A DNA stretch of 64,000 nt from Hyperoplus lanceolatus (taxonomy: Eukaryota > Chordata > Actinopteri > Uranoscopiformes > Ammodytidae): NCBI GenBank assembly GCA_026929865.2, contig CM049404.1, positions 27,119,001 to 27,183,000 of the forward strand, given 5' to 3'. Below are positions 1 to 13,262 of this stretch, in pieces; the first letter of the stretch is position 1, and every line of letters starts with the position of its first letter. Under the pieces are notes generated by a model. The model saw nothing but the letters and a program-made list of their open reading frames with translations, was not told the origin of the DNA and ran no database searches. The translations under genes were made by a program, and so were the position numbers.

Positions 1-469
1 CAGCATATTTGCATCATGTCTTCTCCCCTGTGCCTTTGCCTCAAATGTCCAAGGCCCCCCCCCCCCCCGGGGAGTCCTGCCTCACAGTTCTAGTCTTCAA
101 GGGCAATGTATTCCCCTGTCAGGCACATCCCCAAACTCCTTACAGTGTGTGGGCGCCAGCCAGACTCAGGCCATATCTCTCCCATCCACTGTACCGTCTA
201 TTCTGCATTCCCCCTGCTCACTTCCTGGCTAACAGAATAACCCAAGGCTGTAATATGTTGAATTGCTGTTATTTGTCTTCATTCAAGTCTGTTAGCTCTG
301 CTGGACTCAGCTTCTCTGCGCCACCACAGCGGCTGCAATGACATTACGGTTGCTAATGGAGGTGCGGGTCAGTGTGTTTAGCTAGAATGAAATGGCCCCG
401 AGGTCAGCCATTCCACAGAGTACGAATGTGGATGACCACAGAGGCACCAGCAAAAGGACTTTCAGGCCC
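1..469. other. Non-coding stretch, left edge
   Basis: I see no supportable gene here. There is a poly-C run near 55-68. The short open frames have no domain, no codon bias and no splice context. By synteny (CD34 next to PLXNA2 in vertebrates) this could be downstream flank of plxna2, but no plexin coding sequence can be read. Confidence 0.5.
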
Positions 470-691
470 CCTGACACTGGCGCAAGAGCAAGAAGAAATA
501 TCCCACAAAGCGCCCACAAAATGTTTCAGTTGGTGATTCTACTGCTAAGAAAAAACCCGGACATACAGCAGAAGGTATCAAATCTATGCGCTTTCATGAA
601 GGCTTACCTCATGTAGATGTGCAGACAGTGTAGTTATAATAAGTCAGAATTCCTCATGGGGGCAACAGAAGTTACATACTATAGCTTTAAG
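470..691 (+). mobile_element. MITE family A, copy 1 (5'-truncated)
   Basis: This matches the body and right end of a short element found at least five times in the window. Shared landmarks are CTGCTAAGAAAA, GGACATACAGCAGAAG, GCTTACCTCATGTAGAT, and a right terminus resembling AAGTTACATACTATAGCT followed by TTAA. The left terminal repeat is missing. It has no coding capacity, so it is a non-autonomous DNA transposon. TTAA flanks in other copies suggest a piggyBac-type mobiliser, which is inference. Confidence 0.75.
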
Positions 692-2207
692 CAAAGTCCT
701 TGAGCAAAACACTGCATCTCTACCAGTGTATTATGTAATAGCCATCACACTTTTGTTGTGATTGGTAGCTGTTTTCATCTTTTAGACAATACCACCACCT
801 TGAACCATATGATTACCTAACAGTGTCCTACTTGTGGCAAAATCAGATTCCACTGATTAGACTGTTAATAAACAGACAAAGGAGAGGTCATTCATTCATT
901 CTTTTTACATGACCCTAATGAAAATGTGTAGTCGAACCCCCTAACATACTGCAGTGGAGTAGTGGTTTGAAATAAGCCAGTCTATCTATCTAGTAATATA
1001 TGTATTCTATATCTTGCGTCCCTTGGCAACCCCTGCTCCTGTATTTCCTCCAGGGTGGGTCTAATCCCCACTGCTTCTAATCCTGTACTGCTGAGACCAA
1101 TTCAAAATCCACGTGGGACTTAACGCGCCATAATGCCTTTACAAGTAGTTGCATAAAGCTGACATCCCATTCGTTCTGGGTAGGATTCTCAGACTGGATT
1201 ACAAGGCAAATTCTGAAATAATTAATGTGAGTTGGCAAAAGAGGATAACAGACAGGAGGGAATTCAGCCCCATTGTGATATTACTAAACTGCCATTCTTA
1301 AAAGAATGGCAGTTTAGTAATATCACAATGAAGCAGTGCCTTGTCACCTTGTCAGACGTCACTGTAGTTTACACCTGTCACCTATAGTCATGTATTTGAT
1401 GATTATGAAGAAAAGTTTTGAATTGGCTCAAATTGTGGTGTTGGCAGAGTTACGTATGTGTTGCCAAAAAAACAACACTAGTTCTGTAGATTAGATTAAT
1501 GGGCCACAACTTCAAGTGTCCTTGAAACACCCCCAGCTGTGTCTGATGAGCGTGTGGAACAATGCGGTTCATTGGAGGATGTTTCGCCACCACACTGTGT
1601 GTACATGCGCTCCATTTATCATTCAGATATATGCATGGAAGGCAGAGATGGTATCTTAAAGATTTTTACTCTGATTTAGCTCTAGCCCTATTTATAGGAT
1701 AAGTCTGGGCATATTATCGCAATTCTTAACAAACCCGATGAAAGTCCCTCAAAACTTTTCAAAAAATGGGTCATGAATATTTACTATAGTTTTAAAAAGG
1801 GGGATTATTTGCAGGCGCGGATTCATACACAATTGGTGTACTGGTGATATTGTACTTAAAATGTATAATGGCCCTGTCTGGAGATCATAAACAACTTGTA
1901 TTTACTTTAATATGAAGGTATATTCCAAAAGACAGCATCCTGATATCTCCTGCAATCATGGACAAAACACCTCTCAGGATCTACCGCTGCACCCTCTCTC
2001 TTGTTCGCCTTGCTTCTCTGTCACTTCTCTTTCCTCGCTCACTTGGTCTACCTGTATTTTCTGTAATAAACTTGAGCACTTACACAACAAGTAAGAAATG
2101 CTAGAAATCTTATTTGTTTCCTTCAAATTACCCTATATACATGTATTTGTAATGTTCAAATAATATCACCTATATTATACATTCAAATCCAAAAGAAAAT
2201 TCTCATC
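692..2207. other. Non-coding stretch
   Basis: No exon or RNA gene was recognised. The one structured item is the hairpin at 1271-1330. An AATAAA at about 2063-2068 (+) is an isolated hexamer with no transcript evidence. Confidence 0.5.
1271..1330. repeat. 60-bp near-perfect palindrome
   Basis: Two 29-base arms (1271-1299 and 1302-1330) are exact reverse complements, separated only by AA. The left arm begins CATTGTGATATTACTAAACT. A 2-nt loop is too tight for a normal Drosha substrate, so a miRNA is unlikely. No flanking target duplication is evident. Confidence 0.9.
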
Positions 2208-4205
2208 AAGCTGGGAACACACCGCACTGGCCGCGCGGCGAGATTACATACAAAGTCAATGTACTAGCGCGTGGCCGCGCGTCCACCCAATAATCGGCGT
2301 CCAGCGGCCGGCGGCGGGGGCTTGCGCGGCGCGTGGCCGCGCCTCATGAGAGGCGCGTGAATCGGGAGCGCGGCCATTAGCGGCGCATAGAAATTGTGTC
2401 ATCGAAGGAGCGTGAATCGAAGGCTTGTGCGGCGAACACGGCGCCGCAGAAAAAGATGAAAATGTTCATCTTTTTCTGCAGCGCCGCCGGGCGCCGCGCC
2501 TCCACAGCCAATCAGCGTTGAGATTGCCCGGTGGCGGTGGTCTGCAAGACGAGGTGGGCGTGTGGAGTGAGGACATTGGGCTTCCAATACATTCTGCAAA
2601 TATGTGTATTTTGCATCTGTTTAGCTGTTTGTTGTACTTTAGCCAAGGTAGCGCCGGTTAGCATAGTGAAACTCACCCAGCTGTGTGCTGCTCCTGAGGA
2701 TAATATGAACCCAAACTTGACGGCGGTGTCCGTGTGGAATTCCATATAGGCTAGTACAGCGAAGCACCGGTGATGTCCTCCGTCAGCCGGCACACTTTCA
2801 CTTTCAGGTAGGCTGATGTCTGCCTTTATTTGTGCCGCTGAGCACACACTGCTGGTGTTAATGTGTTTAGTATGTTGCTGAATTGCTGTTAATGTGTATT
2901 TGCGATCGGGGTGCGTGTTCATGCTGTTTTAATGATATTTGTGACAAGACTGCCGCTGGTTACACAGTGAACCTACATCTGTATTTTTTGGCACAGCTGG
3001 ACCATGTTATTGTTGTTGTTGCACCGTAAGTGTGACGGGTCTGATCTCGGCGTCGGCGTCAGGAATATATGGCCCAATATGATCAAGCGGCGAGCCTCCT
3101 GCGGTCACGCCACAGGAGCTGAGGTTAGTAAAGCAAATTAGGGAAGCAAACTTTCAAGCTAAAGCTGGGAACACACCGCATTGGCCGCCTGCGGCGGTTG
3201 GCCGCGTGAACGCAGGAGGCTCGCCGCTTGGTCATATTGGGCCATGTTCACCGCAGTCGCCGCCACGGCCAACCGCCGCCTCATCGTAGGCGGCGGTTGG
3301 CCGCGTGACCGCAGGAGGCTCGCCGCTTGATCATATTGGGCCATATATTCCTGACGCCGACGCCGAGATCAGACCCGTCACACTTACGGTGCAACAACAA
3401 CAATAACATGGTCCAGCTGTGCCAAAAAATACAGATGTAGGTTCACTGTGTAACCAGCGGCAGTCTTGTCACAAATATCATTAAAACAGCATGAACACGC
3501 ACCCCGATCGCAAATACACATTAACAGCAATTCAGCAACATACTAAACACATTAACACCAGCAGTGTGTGCTCAGCGGCACAAATAAAGGCAGACATCAG
3601 CCTACCTGAAAGTGAAAGTGTGCCGGCTGACGGAGGACAACACCGGTGCTTCGCTGTACTAGCCTATATGGAATTCCACACGGACACCGCCGTCAAGTTT
3701 GGGTTCATATTATCCTCAGGAGCAGCACACAGCTGGGTGAGTTTCACTATGCTAACCGGCGCTACCTTGGCTAAAGTACAACAAACAGCTAAACAGATGC
3801 AAAATACACATATTTGCAGAATGTATTGGAAGCCCAATGTCCTCACTCCACACGCCCACCTCGTCTTGCAGACCACCGCCACCGGGCAATCTCAACGCTG
3901 ATTGGCTGTGGAGGCGCGGCGCCCGGCGGCGCTGCAGAAAAAGATGAACATTTTCATCTTTTTCTGCGGCGCCGTGTTCGCCGCACAAGCCTTCGATTCA
4001 CGCTCCTTCGATGACACAATTTCTATGCGCCGCTAATGGCCGCGCTCCCGATTCACGCGCCTCTCATGAGGCGCGGCCACGCGCCGCGCAAGCCCCCGCC
4101 GCCGGCCGCTGGACGCCGATTATTCGGTGGACGCGCGGCCACGCGCTAGTACATTGACTTTGTATGTAATCTCGCCGCGCGGCCAGTGCGGTGTGTTCCC
4201 AGCTT
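2208..4205. mobile_element. ~2 kb palindromic (fold-back) element
   Basis: Arms 2208-3110 and 3303-4205 are 903 bp each and reverse complements with no indel: every position p pairs with 6413-p. I noticed only two mismatches (near 2289 and 2768). The outer ends read AAGCTGGGAACACACCGC and its complement. The 192-bp loop (3111-3302) holds another copy of that terminus at about 3164-3182 and a roughly 100-bp tandem unit (...GCAGGAGGCTCGCCGCTTG...). Each arm also has an internal hairpin near 2439-2487 (AGAAAAAGATGAA against its complement). The element is very CpG-rich compared with its flanks. TTAA follows the right end; the left flank reads ATCA, so a TTAA duplication is not proven. Open frames mirror each other in the two arms and show no recognisable protein, so it is probably a non-autonomous inverted-repeat transposon. 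Confidence 0.8.
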
Positions 4206-5523
<1,318 letters not shown>

Positions 5524-5539
5524 GATCCTTCTAATTCTG

Positions 5540-5860
5540 TCTTTGTGAGAGCCGTCGTTGACATAATGCCTTCCATAGCACCTTGACTTAACCTTAACCA
5601 TCACAACTAAATGCCTAACCCGAACCCTTACACTTACCCTAACCTAAACCAAATTCTAACCTGATCCTTTATTATACCAAGTCTTGACCCTCAAATGGCC
5701 CTTTAAAGAGGTGAGGATCAGCCAAAATGTCCTCACTTTCCAAAAATGTCCTCACTTCGATGGTTAAAATCCTAAATTTAGCGTCTTTGAGTGACCTCCA
5801 AAAAAGCGCTATATAAATTTTATCAATTATTATTATTATTATTAAATTGGTCCTCCTCAC
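5540..5860 (+). repeat. Fish interspersed repeat with LINE/SINE-type tail
   Basis: It starts with a CCTAACC-rich segment, then has two AATGTCCTCACTT motifs. It ends with a 3' tail AAGCGCTATATAAATTTTAT followed by (ATT)n. That tail is typical of L2-mobilised fish SINEs. It lies between two long CA arrays. Confidence 0.6.
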
Positions 5861-5864
5861 ATAG

Positions 5865-5866
<2 letters not shown>

Positions 5867-5923
<57 letters not shown>
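5867..5923 (+). repeat. (CA)n microsatellite
   Basis: A pure CA array of about 56 bp immediately after the tail of the preceding interspersed repeat. Confidence 0.97.
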
Positions 5924-5924
<1 letters not shown>

Positions 5925-7229
5925 AAAAGCCCAAGTCACACATAAAGTAAATAGTATGACGTTGGTAAACAGCACACATGTACAAACAGGTGCATAATCA
6001 GCAGAATGAGACCTGGGAATTATGCAAGCTCACACCTTCAAAGGGAAGGGAGAAACAGCACACAGCTATTAATTAACCGCGTGTCTCTCATGTATAGGCT
6101 TTGGGAAAGTTTCCCACCGACATTAGCTGACAAGTGCTTCCACTTTCCTGAGCACAGTGACTGTCCCTATCAGCAGGCGAGGCTGACAATCAGTGACTGG
6201 GTTTGGAAATGCCAAAATTCGTAGAAAAAATTATATTTTTGACAGTTAATGCGCAAAATTAGAGATTGAAACACATTTTTCATGAGTTCAGATGTAGGGA
6301 ACAATGAACACACGTGACTGATCAGTTGTTTATGATAACATTGTCAGCATATTGCCCTTGTTGCCACTGCGTGCATCACAATCTCTGCATAATGTGTTGG
6401 TCTCCCCATAGCAGTTAACCTCACTATCAACTTCACTGAAAGGTCAATAACAACTTGCCCCAATTGAAACCAATTACAGCATACCACCTTCTGTTGTTGC
6501 ATTTGCTTCTGATTTATAACATCTAGCCTACTTATTTGACTTTTTACCATGTTACTACATCGCCTATGGAACAAACCTCAGGCTAAACAAGTGTAGTTTA
6601 TCCACTTCAACCACTTTATGGAAACACACCTAATTCGCAGTCCACCCATACCAAACATGCTTCCCAAAAAAGTGCAGCCGTAAATACTTTTCTGCTATGG
6701 AAAAATGTACAGGAACATTAAAATACACAAGTGTGTCTGTCCAGGAACAGGGGGTTGTGTTATGAATTTGAAAGTCACATAAAACACACATGATTAGATT
6801 TTTCACAAGTGAATCTGTGCACTCTGATGTCCCCCCTACACACACACACACATTTACACATAAACACACACTATGGCGCTGGGTGCAGGTGAGAAACGGC
6901 TGCCAAAATGTCCCTAGCTGGATATGCACTCGGTTTGCATATGCAGATGTTAATTACCACTGGAGCTTGTATGGGCCAATCAGCATGCTGCCTGGAACAG
7001 CTTGTGCACCCCCCCTCCCACACACACACACACACACAAACACGTCGCCCGTTTCCACAGTTACTCCCCTGGCTGATAATAATGATAATCACCTCCGATT
7101 TCCTTCATGGCTCATTTTCCCCGGTTTCGCTTCTAAAAAAAGGCCAGAGCGCCGCTGTCTGATTCTCCACGCTTTAGGTCTTATCAGTGAGTAGAGCCAG
7201 GGCCGAGGAACTGGGGCGGGGGGCCAAGT

Positions 7230-7276
<47 letters not shown>

Positions 7277-7815
7277 ACCTGCCACACACACTTACCAGAG
7301 GGGGGATAGCTTGGTTGAGTCAGTCAGGGTCTCAGATATGGAGGGCTAATGAGTGCCAGATTATCCATCCGGTATAGTGTAATTGCGGTTTGGAATATAC
7401 AGGGCCTGGATGAGAGGAAGGTCAGAAGAGATGAGATCAGGTGATGATGGTTGTTATCACATGGACTGACTGACAGGGCTTAGCCAGGGATGTTCAGTTA
7501 GAATGTCAGCAGGTTTTCAGAAACCTTGAAATGAAGATTTAGGGTCAACCAAACCATTGGATTATATCCATCAGAATCACAGTCAGTAGTTTCTATGTTA
7601 CCTATTCTTCCTGAGGTCTTAACACACATCTTTACATTAGGACAATGCAATAATGAATTGACATCATACAATATACAGTAAACAAGACTAAATAAGACAT
7701 TGGGCATTGTAAGACTAAGACCTGACCCACAATAACATCAAATCATAACATAACAAATTGGATAACAAGTAAAACAATTTGGTCCATTTCCTACCATTCA
7801 TCCAATACGATGCAA
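5924..7815. other. Non-coding stretch with CA arrays
   Basis: No gene was found. Short CA arrays lie at about 6837-6852, 7019-7038 and 7229-7275. The segment 6890-7200 between them is less repetitive and has homeobox/octamer-like words (TTTGCATATGCA, TTAATTACC); calling it an enhancer would be a guess. Confidence 0.45.
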
Positions 7816-7968
7816 AGTCTTATATTTAATTTATTTATTTATTTTATTAGGATAACCCCTTGAGATGAAACCATCTCGTTTTCAAGAGGGTCCTTACAAA
7901 CAAAAAATACAGTAAAACATATTCTTAACATACAAAAATGAAAATATATATAATACAAATAACATACC

Positions 7969-8000
<32 letters not shown>

Positions 8001-8280
8001 ATGCATATTAAGTGCTTGACATCAATCTTGCATAGTACTTTTCCAAGAAAAAAAATATATAAAATACATGGTAAAGTGATAACAGTAATAACAAAAGGTT
8101 AAATAATACATTTCATTACAATACATGATTAGTAACATGAACAACTGTTTGTAAAGTGAGATGACAGAGCATTTTTAAACTTGTGCAGAGATGAAATAGA
8201 GCGAATATTGACAGGCAGATTGTTCCAATCAGATGGATATTTCAGACCTTTTGATATCAGTTCTGAAATAATGACATAAC
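7816..8280. repeat. Degenerate interspersed repeat
   Basis: It begins (TTTA)n then GATAACCCCTTGAGATGAAA and CAAGAGGGTCC, a layout common in fish dispersed repeats. It continues into an A-rich body with a small CA array at 7969-7994 and TTGTTCCAATCAGATGG near 8220. I cannot name the family. Confidence 0.5.
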
Positions 8281-9199
8281 ACACACAGTAAAAACATTAC
8301 AGAAAGAAGCGTCATAAAACCAAGATAAAAAAAAATATGGATTTCAAACTGCTTCTTGAATATTTTCACAGAAATGTTGATTTTTTTGTTCACACTACTT
8401 TAAATCTTCTCTAACCATAATCTGTTGTCATTACATCTGAAACACGGCCTGTTGCACACTGCATATCCAGTTGATAGCTTTTAGAGGGACCCATATGGTC
8501 TGGGCCCATACAATAGATCTCATTCCCAATCACACTCTCCCTCTCTCTCTCTCACTCTCTCTTTCTGCCCCCCCCCCCCCTCATCTCTCTTTCTTTCTGT
8601 CTCGGCTCTCATGCTCCCTTGAATCCATTGTCCAGATAGAGAACGTGCCTTGGATAGCAAAGGGCTCTCTTTCGGCACACTTCTTTGAGAATTATTTAAG
8701 GCTTAGGAGTTTTTCCTCTGCAAAATGAATATTTGATGCGGAGGATTTGAGCGTCTCCCAGCGAGCCCAGAGCAACACTTCAGAGAACGTCTGGGCTGAG
8801 GTGTATAGCTTCCTGCATCAAAACACACACACACACACCTACATACACACACACACCTTCACAAACAAGCAAGCACCCGCTCTCTCATCATCACAGCAAA
8901 CGTTTTATGGCGGGTTATTGAATAAAAAGGTTGGATCGTAAAAGTCCGGAGGCTATCTGTTCTGATCTCGGATGCATGTTTTTCTGGGTCTGTTTCTTTT
9001 ATTTGCCATCTTCCTTTACCCAATGGTGTAGTTTAGTCGTCAGTCTTCAAGGTCCCTCACAATAATATATATGATATTGTCATAATTTCTTCTGGCTCTC
9101 ATATTTCTTACCTCAATATAGAACGTGTTGACAGGTTCATGGCATGGCATTAGTCAACTCCATATGTTTTCTATGGCAAGGATTGGGAAAAATTGAACA
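8281..9199. other. Non-coding stretch
   Basis: No gene was found. A CT-rich tract with a run of C lies at about 8537-8582, and CA arrays lie at about 8823-8855. Confidence 0.45.
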
Positions 9200-10420
9200 T
9201 AAAGTGGAGGAAATAAGTATTTGATCCCTCACCGGTTTTGTAAATTTGCCCACTTACAAAAAAAATGAGAGGTCTATAATTTTAAAGCTAGGTTTATTTT
9301 AACAGTGATAGACAGAATATCAAAAAGAAAATCCAGAAAATCACATTAAAAAAAATATATATAAATTATTTTGCATTTCATTGAGTGAAATAAGTATTTG
9401 ATCCCCTATCAACCATAAATAATTCTGGCTCCCACAGATTAGTCCTCCTCGTGCTTTAAAAATCCTAATCTCAACTAGTTTCCAGTATAAAACACACCTG
9501 TCTCAACTTGTATAAAAGACACCTGTTCTCATGATCAATAAATCAAACTTCAACATCTCCATCATGGGCAAGCCCTAAGAGCTGTCTGAGGTTGTAAACC
9601 TGCATAAGGCCGGAATAGACTACAAGACCATTGGCAATGAGCACCTGAACGACTCAGAGAATGCTTAGGAGAAGGTGACGTGGTCAGATTAGAACAAAAT
9701 CAAGTTCTTTGGTATCATAGTCACTCGCCATGCTTGGAGGAAGAGGAATTCTGACTATGACCCCACAAACACCATCCCCACAATGCTTCAAGCATGGAGG
9801 TTGAAGCATTATGCTTTTGGGGTGTTTCTCTTCTAAGGGGACAGGTGGACTTCACTGCAACAAGGGAACTATGGATTAGGCCATGTACCATGAAATACTG
9901 GGTGACAACATCTTTCTCTCAGCCAGGTCTGTAAAAATGGGTCATGGGTGGGTCTTCCAGCACGTCATGACCCTAAAAATACAGCAAAGGCAACAAAGGA
10001 GTGGCTCAAGAAGAAGCACATTAAGGTCATGGAGTGGCCTAGCCAGTCTCCGGACCTTAATCCAATAGATCTGTGGAGGGAGCTGAAGCTCAAGCGACAG
10101 CCTCGAAACCTTAAAGATTAGGAAAGGATCTGCGAAGAGGATTGGTCCAAATATCCTCCTGAGATGTGTGCAAACCTGTTCTTCAACTACAAGACACGTC
10201 TGACCTCTGTACTTGGTTTTGATCAAATACTTATTTCATTCAAGGAAATGCAAAATAATTTCTATCTTTTTTTTATGTGATTTTCTGGATTTTCTTTTTG
10301 ATATTCTGTCTATCACTGTTAAAATAAACGTAGCATTAACATTATAGACCGTTCATTTCATTGTAAGTGGGCACATTTACAAAATCAGTGAGGGATCAAA
10401 TCATTATTTCCTCCACTGTA
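9200..10420 (+). mobile_element. Tc1/mariner-type element, decayed
   Basis: The ends are long inverted repeats built around GTGGAGGAAATAAGTATTTG (left) and its complement (right, ending CCTCCACTGTA), flanked by TA at 9200-9201 and 10419-10420, as expected for Tc1/mariner insertion. The interior keeps remnants of a Tc1 transposase gene. Near 9560 is the start-region sequence ATGGGCAAGCCC. At 9960-10080 is the C-terminal catalytic part, encoding residues like [12 protein letters not shown] and DLNP. The element is about 1.2 kb, shorter than an intact ~1.5 kb Tc1, so part of the transposase is deleted. Confidence 0.9.
9560..10220 (+). pseudogene. Tc1-like transposase remnant
   Basis: Fragments of a DDE transposase lie inside the Tc1 element. 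The C-terminal segment can be recognised ([14 protein letters not shown]-like, then [18 protein letters not shown]-like), but only across frame changes and stops. The middle of the gene, including much of the catalytic core, is missing, so it cannot encode an active enzyme. Confidence 0.85.
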
Positions 10421-11612
10421 AGGTATTTAGTTTTTTGCTGTGGCCACAAGAGTGCAGAATCGAGTCATTCAGAAATCCCCTTTTTCCATTTGTGACTGTT
10501 TGAGGCTTGGGCTGGTTTTAATAGCCTGGTCCTATAGTGCCATCTCATGGTGCACCGTGGGAAATATAGTGTTGTGGTCAAAAATAAATCCCTCTGGAAA
10601 TTGAAGAATGCCAGTCAGGAAAAAAGTCCAACAAGAAAGACTCACTTAAACTGGGAAATTTGGTTAGGGTTAGGTTCTTTCTTACAAACACTCTCTAGGA
10701 ACTGCTACACAGTGCCAGACCACCCCGGACTATTCAAATCACCACGTCTGGCCCATGTATTTGAAACACATGGCATGTTGTAGTTCAGTAAGATACATAT
10801 TGAAAAAATTGCCTAATGCTTTATATTGTGAAGCAACAAATTACCTAGAACAATGTTTCTCATCTGTTTCATTGAAGTTGTATTGAAACTTGACGTCTAT
10901 TTTTTTTTGCATAGGCCCCCAAGACACCATAATATCAGTCACTACCAACTTTTGGCAATCATGTTACAACTGGCTAGAATTACCAAGTTTTTTATACCAC
11001 CGGTACCACTGACAGTTTGATTTAAGTGAAAGCACACCATGCGATGACTCGAACAGATACATGTAATGAGAGCCATATGGGCAGCCATGCAGCGTTCTAA
11101 TGAATTAATCCCACAGACCTTCTTCTCTGGCTGTGTGTGCGCTGCCAGAGAAGAACACACACACACAGTTTTATTATGTAGGGCCTACTTAAGGGATGCC
11201 AGTATACTAGTATACTGTGTTGGTGGGGTGCTCTCGTCTGGTATCTTAAAAACAGCAGCCTTTGATTTCCCGTGGTCCTGACATTGTTTTCATGACGTAT
11301 GAGGGAACTGTCGTGTGAATAACAGGATATTAATCTGACATGGAAAGATTGAATGTTTTGCCGAACATGAATAGTGCTTAAATTATATTGTCATATTCTT
11401 TTTTGCTGTTGTGGCGGAAAAAAAAAGAATAGTTATAGAACTGATAATAAATGATTGCTCAATATATTGGCCAGAAACAGGAATAATACATTAAAAAACA
11501 TTTGGCAGTGAAATATGACTTGTGAAATGCCTTTTGAAGTACTTAATGCATTTGGTCTCATTCTCCGCAAGTGCTTTAATGCTGCATCAATATACATAAG
11601 CCCCATAATAGA
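10421..11612. other. Non-coding stretch
   Basis: Nothing recognisable as a gene or RNA. There is a short CA run at 11157-11166. Confidence 0.45.
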
Positions 11613-12680
11613 TAGGGGAAGGTGGGGTGATTTGTGAACTTTTTACTCAAAGTATTTTAAGAGCCTTGACAGTTATGTCTCCAACTCAAATATGTACATA
11701 TATTTCAGATGTTGTCATCCCTGCAATAAAAACTTTGGATCTGGAATAAACTGTTTAAGAAATATAGCTGAAAAATGCTTCACAAATCACCCCACTATGT
11801 GATTTGCATTTGCACAATGACAAAGTCACCATCATCATCTTTTCCATCTAACTCTCATCAGTGGTGTCGTTAAGTGAATTGAGATGTCACTCTCTCCTGA
11901 GCTACTGTAGACTATCACTTTCTTTTTGGTGACCAGGTATACAGCCATGCCACTGGCACAACTCTCAGAAATGTACTTTGCACTAGTTGCTCCGTGCTTG
12001 TGGAACCAACTGCCACCTGACAAATGTGATTCCCCCTACATTTCTGCCTTTAAATCAAGGCTCAAACCCATATGTACACCCTGGTGTTTCCTCCCCATTA
12101 ACCTCTGCACTACTTACTTACCTCTGCACTACTATCTGTGTTTATGTGGATGTATGGGCTTTCGTCTTTTATTTTGGTTTTGTTATTTTACCTTCATTGT
12201 TTACCTACTGAATGCACTATGTACAGCACTTTGACAGTGCAAACTGTCATAAATGTGCTTTTATAAATACATTTTACTTACTTACTTACTTATAACTCAC
12301 CCAGCCCTTGCCACAAATCACCCCATCCCCAGAATTTTGATAATAGGCATGATCAGCAATTTAGGGTTGACATTGTGCTAACTATATAGACTCAAAGTGT
12401 AGCATACCAAAGCACTAAAACATGTGTCAAATGTTTTCAAACGTGTCTATAATTGTTCAGACACAATAATCAAAAACCTTGATCATGAAATTTTACTTTG
12501 AAACAAAACACAGTTTTTTGAGCTTAAATGTGCTTATATCTTATTCCTTGTGTCTCCTTCTTTACAGGATGAGTCAAATGATCTCTTCTTAAATATGTGC
12601 ACATTTCCAATTTCTTCCACGGTTTTCTAGAAACAAGGGTTTTCAACTTCCAAAATCACAAATCACCCCACCTTCCCCTA
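11613..12680. mobile_element. DNA transposon with perfect 25-bp TIRs, split by an L2 fragment
   Basis: The termini 11613-11637 and 12656-12680 are exact reverse complements over 25 bases (TAGGGGAAGGTGGGGTGATT... at the left). The outermost TA on each side fits a TA target duplication, which suggests a mariner-type non-autonomous element. The motif CACAAATCACCCCA also recurs internally at both flanks of a LINE fragment, so the LINE inserted into this transposon. Confidence 0.85.
11880..12295 (+). mobile_element. LINE (L2-type) 3' fragment
   Basis: The translation includes LAPCLWNQLPPD-like and AFKSRLKP residues (about 11970-12070), which match the C-terminal end of fish L2 reverse-transcriptase ORFs. 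A short 3' UTR follows, then a tail with CTTTTATAAATACATTTTA and (CTTA)n. It is 5'-truncated and non-functional. Confidence 0.8.
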
Positions 12681-12929
12681 CCCTTAAAGAAAAAAAATCG
12701 GTATTCAATGTTCCTACAGGTTATGATGAAGAAATCTCTGAGACACAAAAAAAAGCAATCCCAACCTTCACAACCCCTCTCAACCTTGAGCATAAATCAC
12801 TTCAAGATGTCGACCGACTGAGCCGCCCAATCAGAGCCAATTAGCTGGTTACAGGCCTGTAGAGTTTGTCCTTTTCAAGGAAAAACAAGGGGAAGGACGT
12901 GAGGGAGCGAGAGGGGACGAAGAGGAGAC

Positions 12930-13262
12930 TTAAAGCTACAGTGTGTAACTTTTGCATATTAATGAATGACGGTAACATTCATGCCATCGCCAAACCAGTT
13001 GACACAAAGTTGATTAAGCCTCCACAAAAGTCCCTCTGTATTTCTCAGTATGACAGTGCCACTGACAGTGGCGCAGGAGTTCATAAAAATCCCAAGAAGC
13101 GCCCAAGAAATATTTAGTTTTTTTGATGTACAGCAGAAGGTGTACAATATATGTGCAATCACTGCAGGCTTATCTCATGTACAGTAGATATCACTAATAA
13201 TGTTGTCGTAATTACTCAGAATTACTATTGTGGGCAACTAAAGTTACGTACTATATCTTTCA
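12930..13262 (+). mobile_element. MITE family A, copy 2
   Basis: A nearly full-length copy. The left end is TTAA then AGCTACAGTGTGTAACTTTT; the right end is AAAGTTACGTACTATATCTTT. It contains the family words GTTGATTAAGCCT, TACAGCAGAAGG and GCTTATCTCATGTA. It has no coding capacity. Confidence 0.85.

Noticed and set aside
1271-1330. A miRNA precursor
   Set aside because: A 29-bp perfect stem with a 2-nt loop and no flanking lower stem is unlike a Drosha substrate.
2425-3988. Mirror-image open frames (up to 136 codons) on both strands of the palindrome
   Set aside because: The same frames appear in each arm because the arms are reverse complements. They show no recognisable domain and are best explained by the GC-rich repeat.
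5580-5660. Interstitial telomere-like repeat (CCTAACCC words)
   Set aside because: The units are irregular and belong to a known style of fish dispersed repeat, not a tandem CCCTAA array.
9560-10220. Active Tc1 transposase
   Set aside because: The region is truncated and shifts frame; only the N-terminal start and C-terminal catalytic piece can be recognised.
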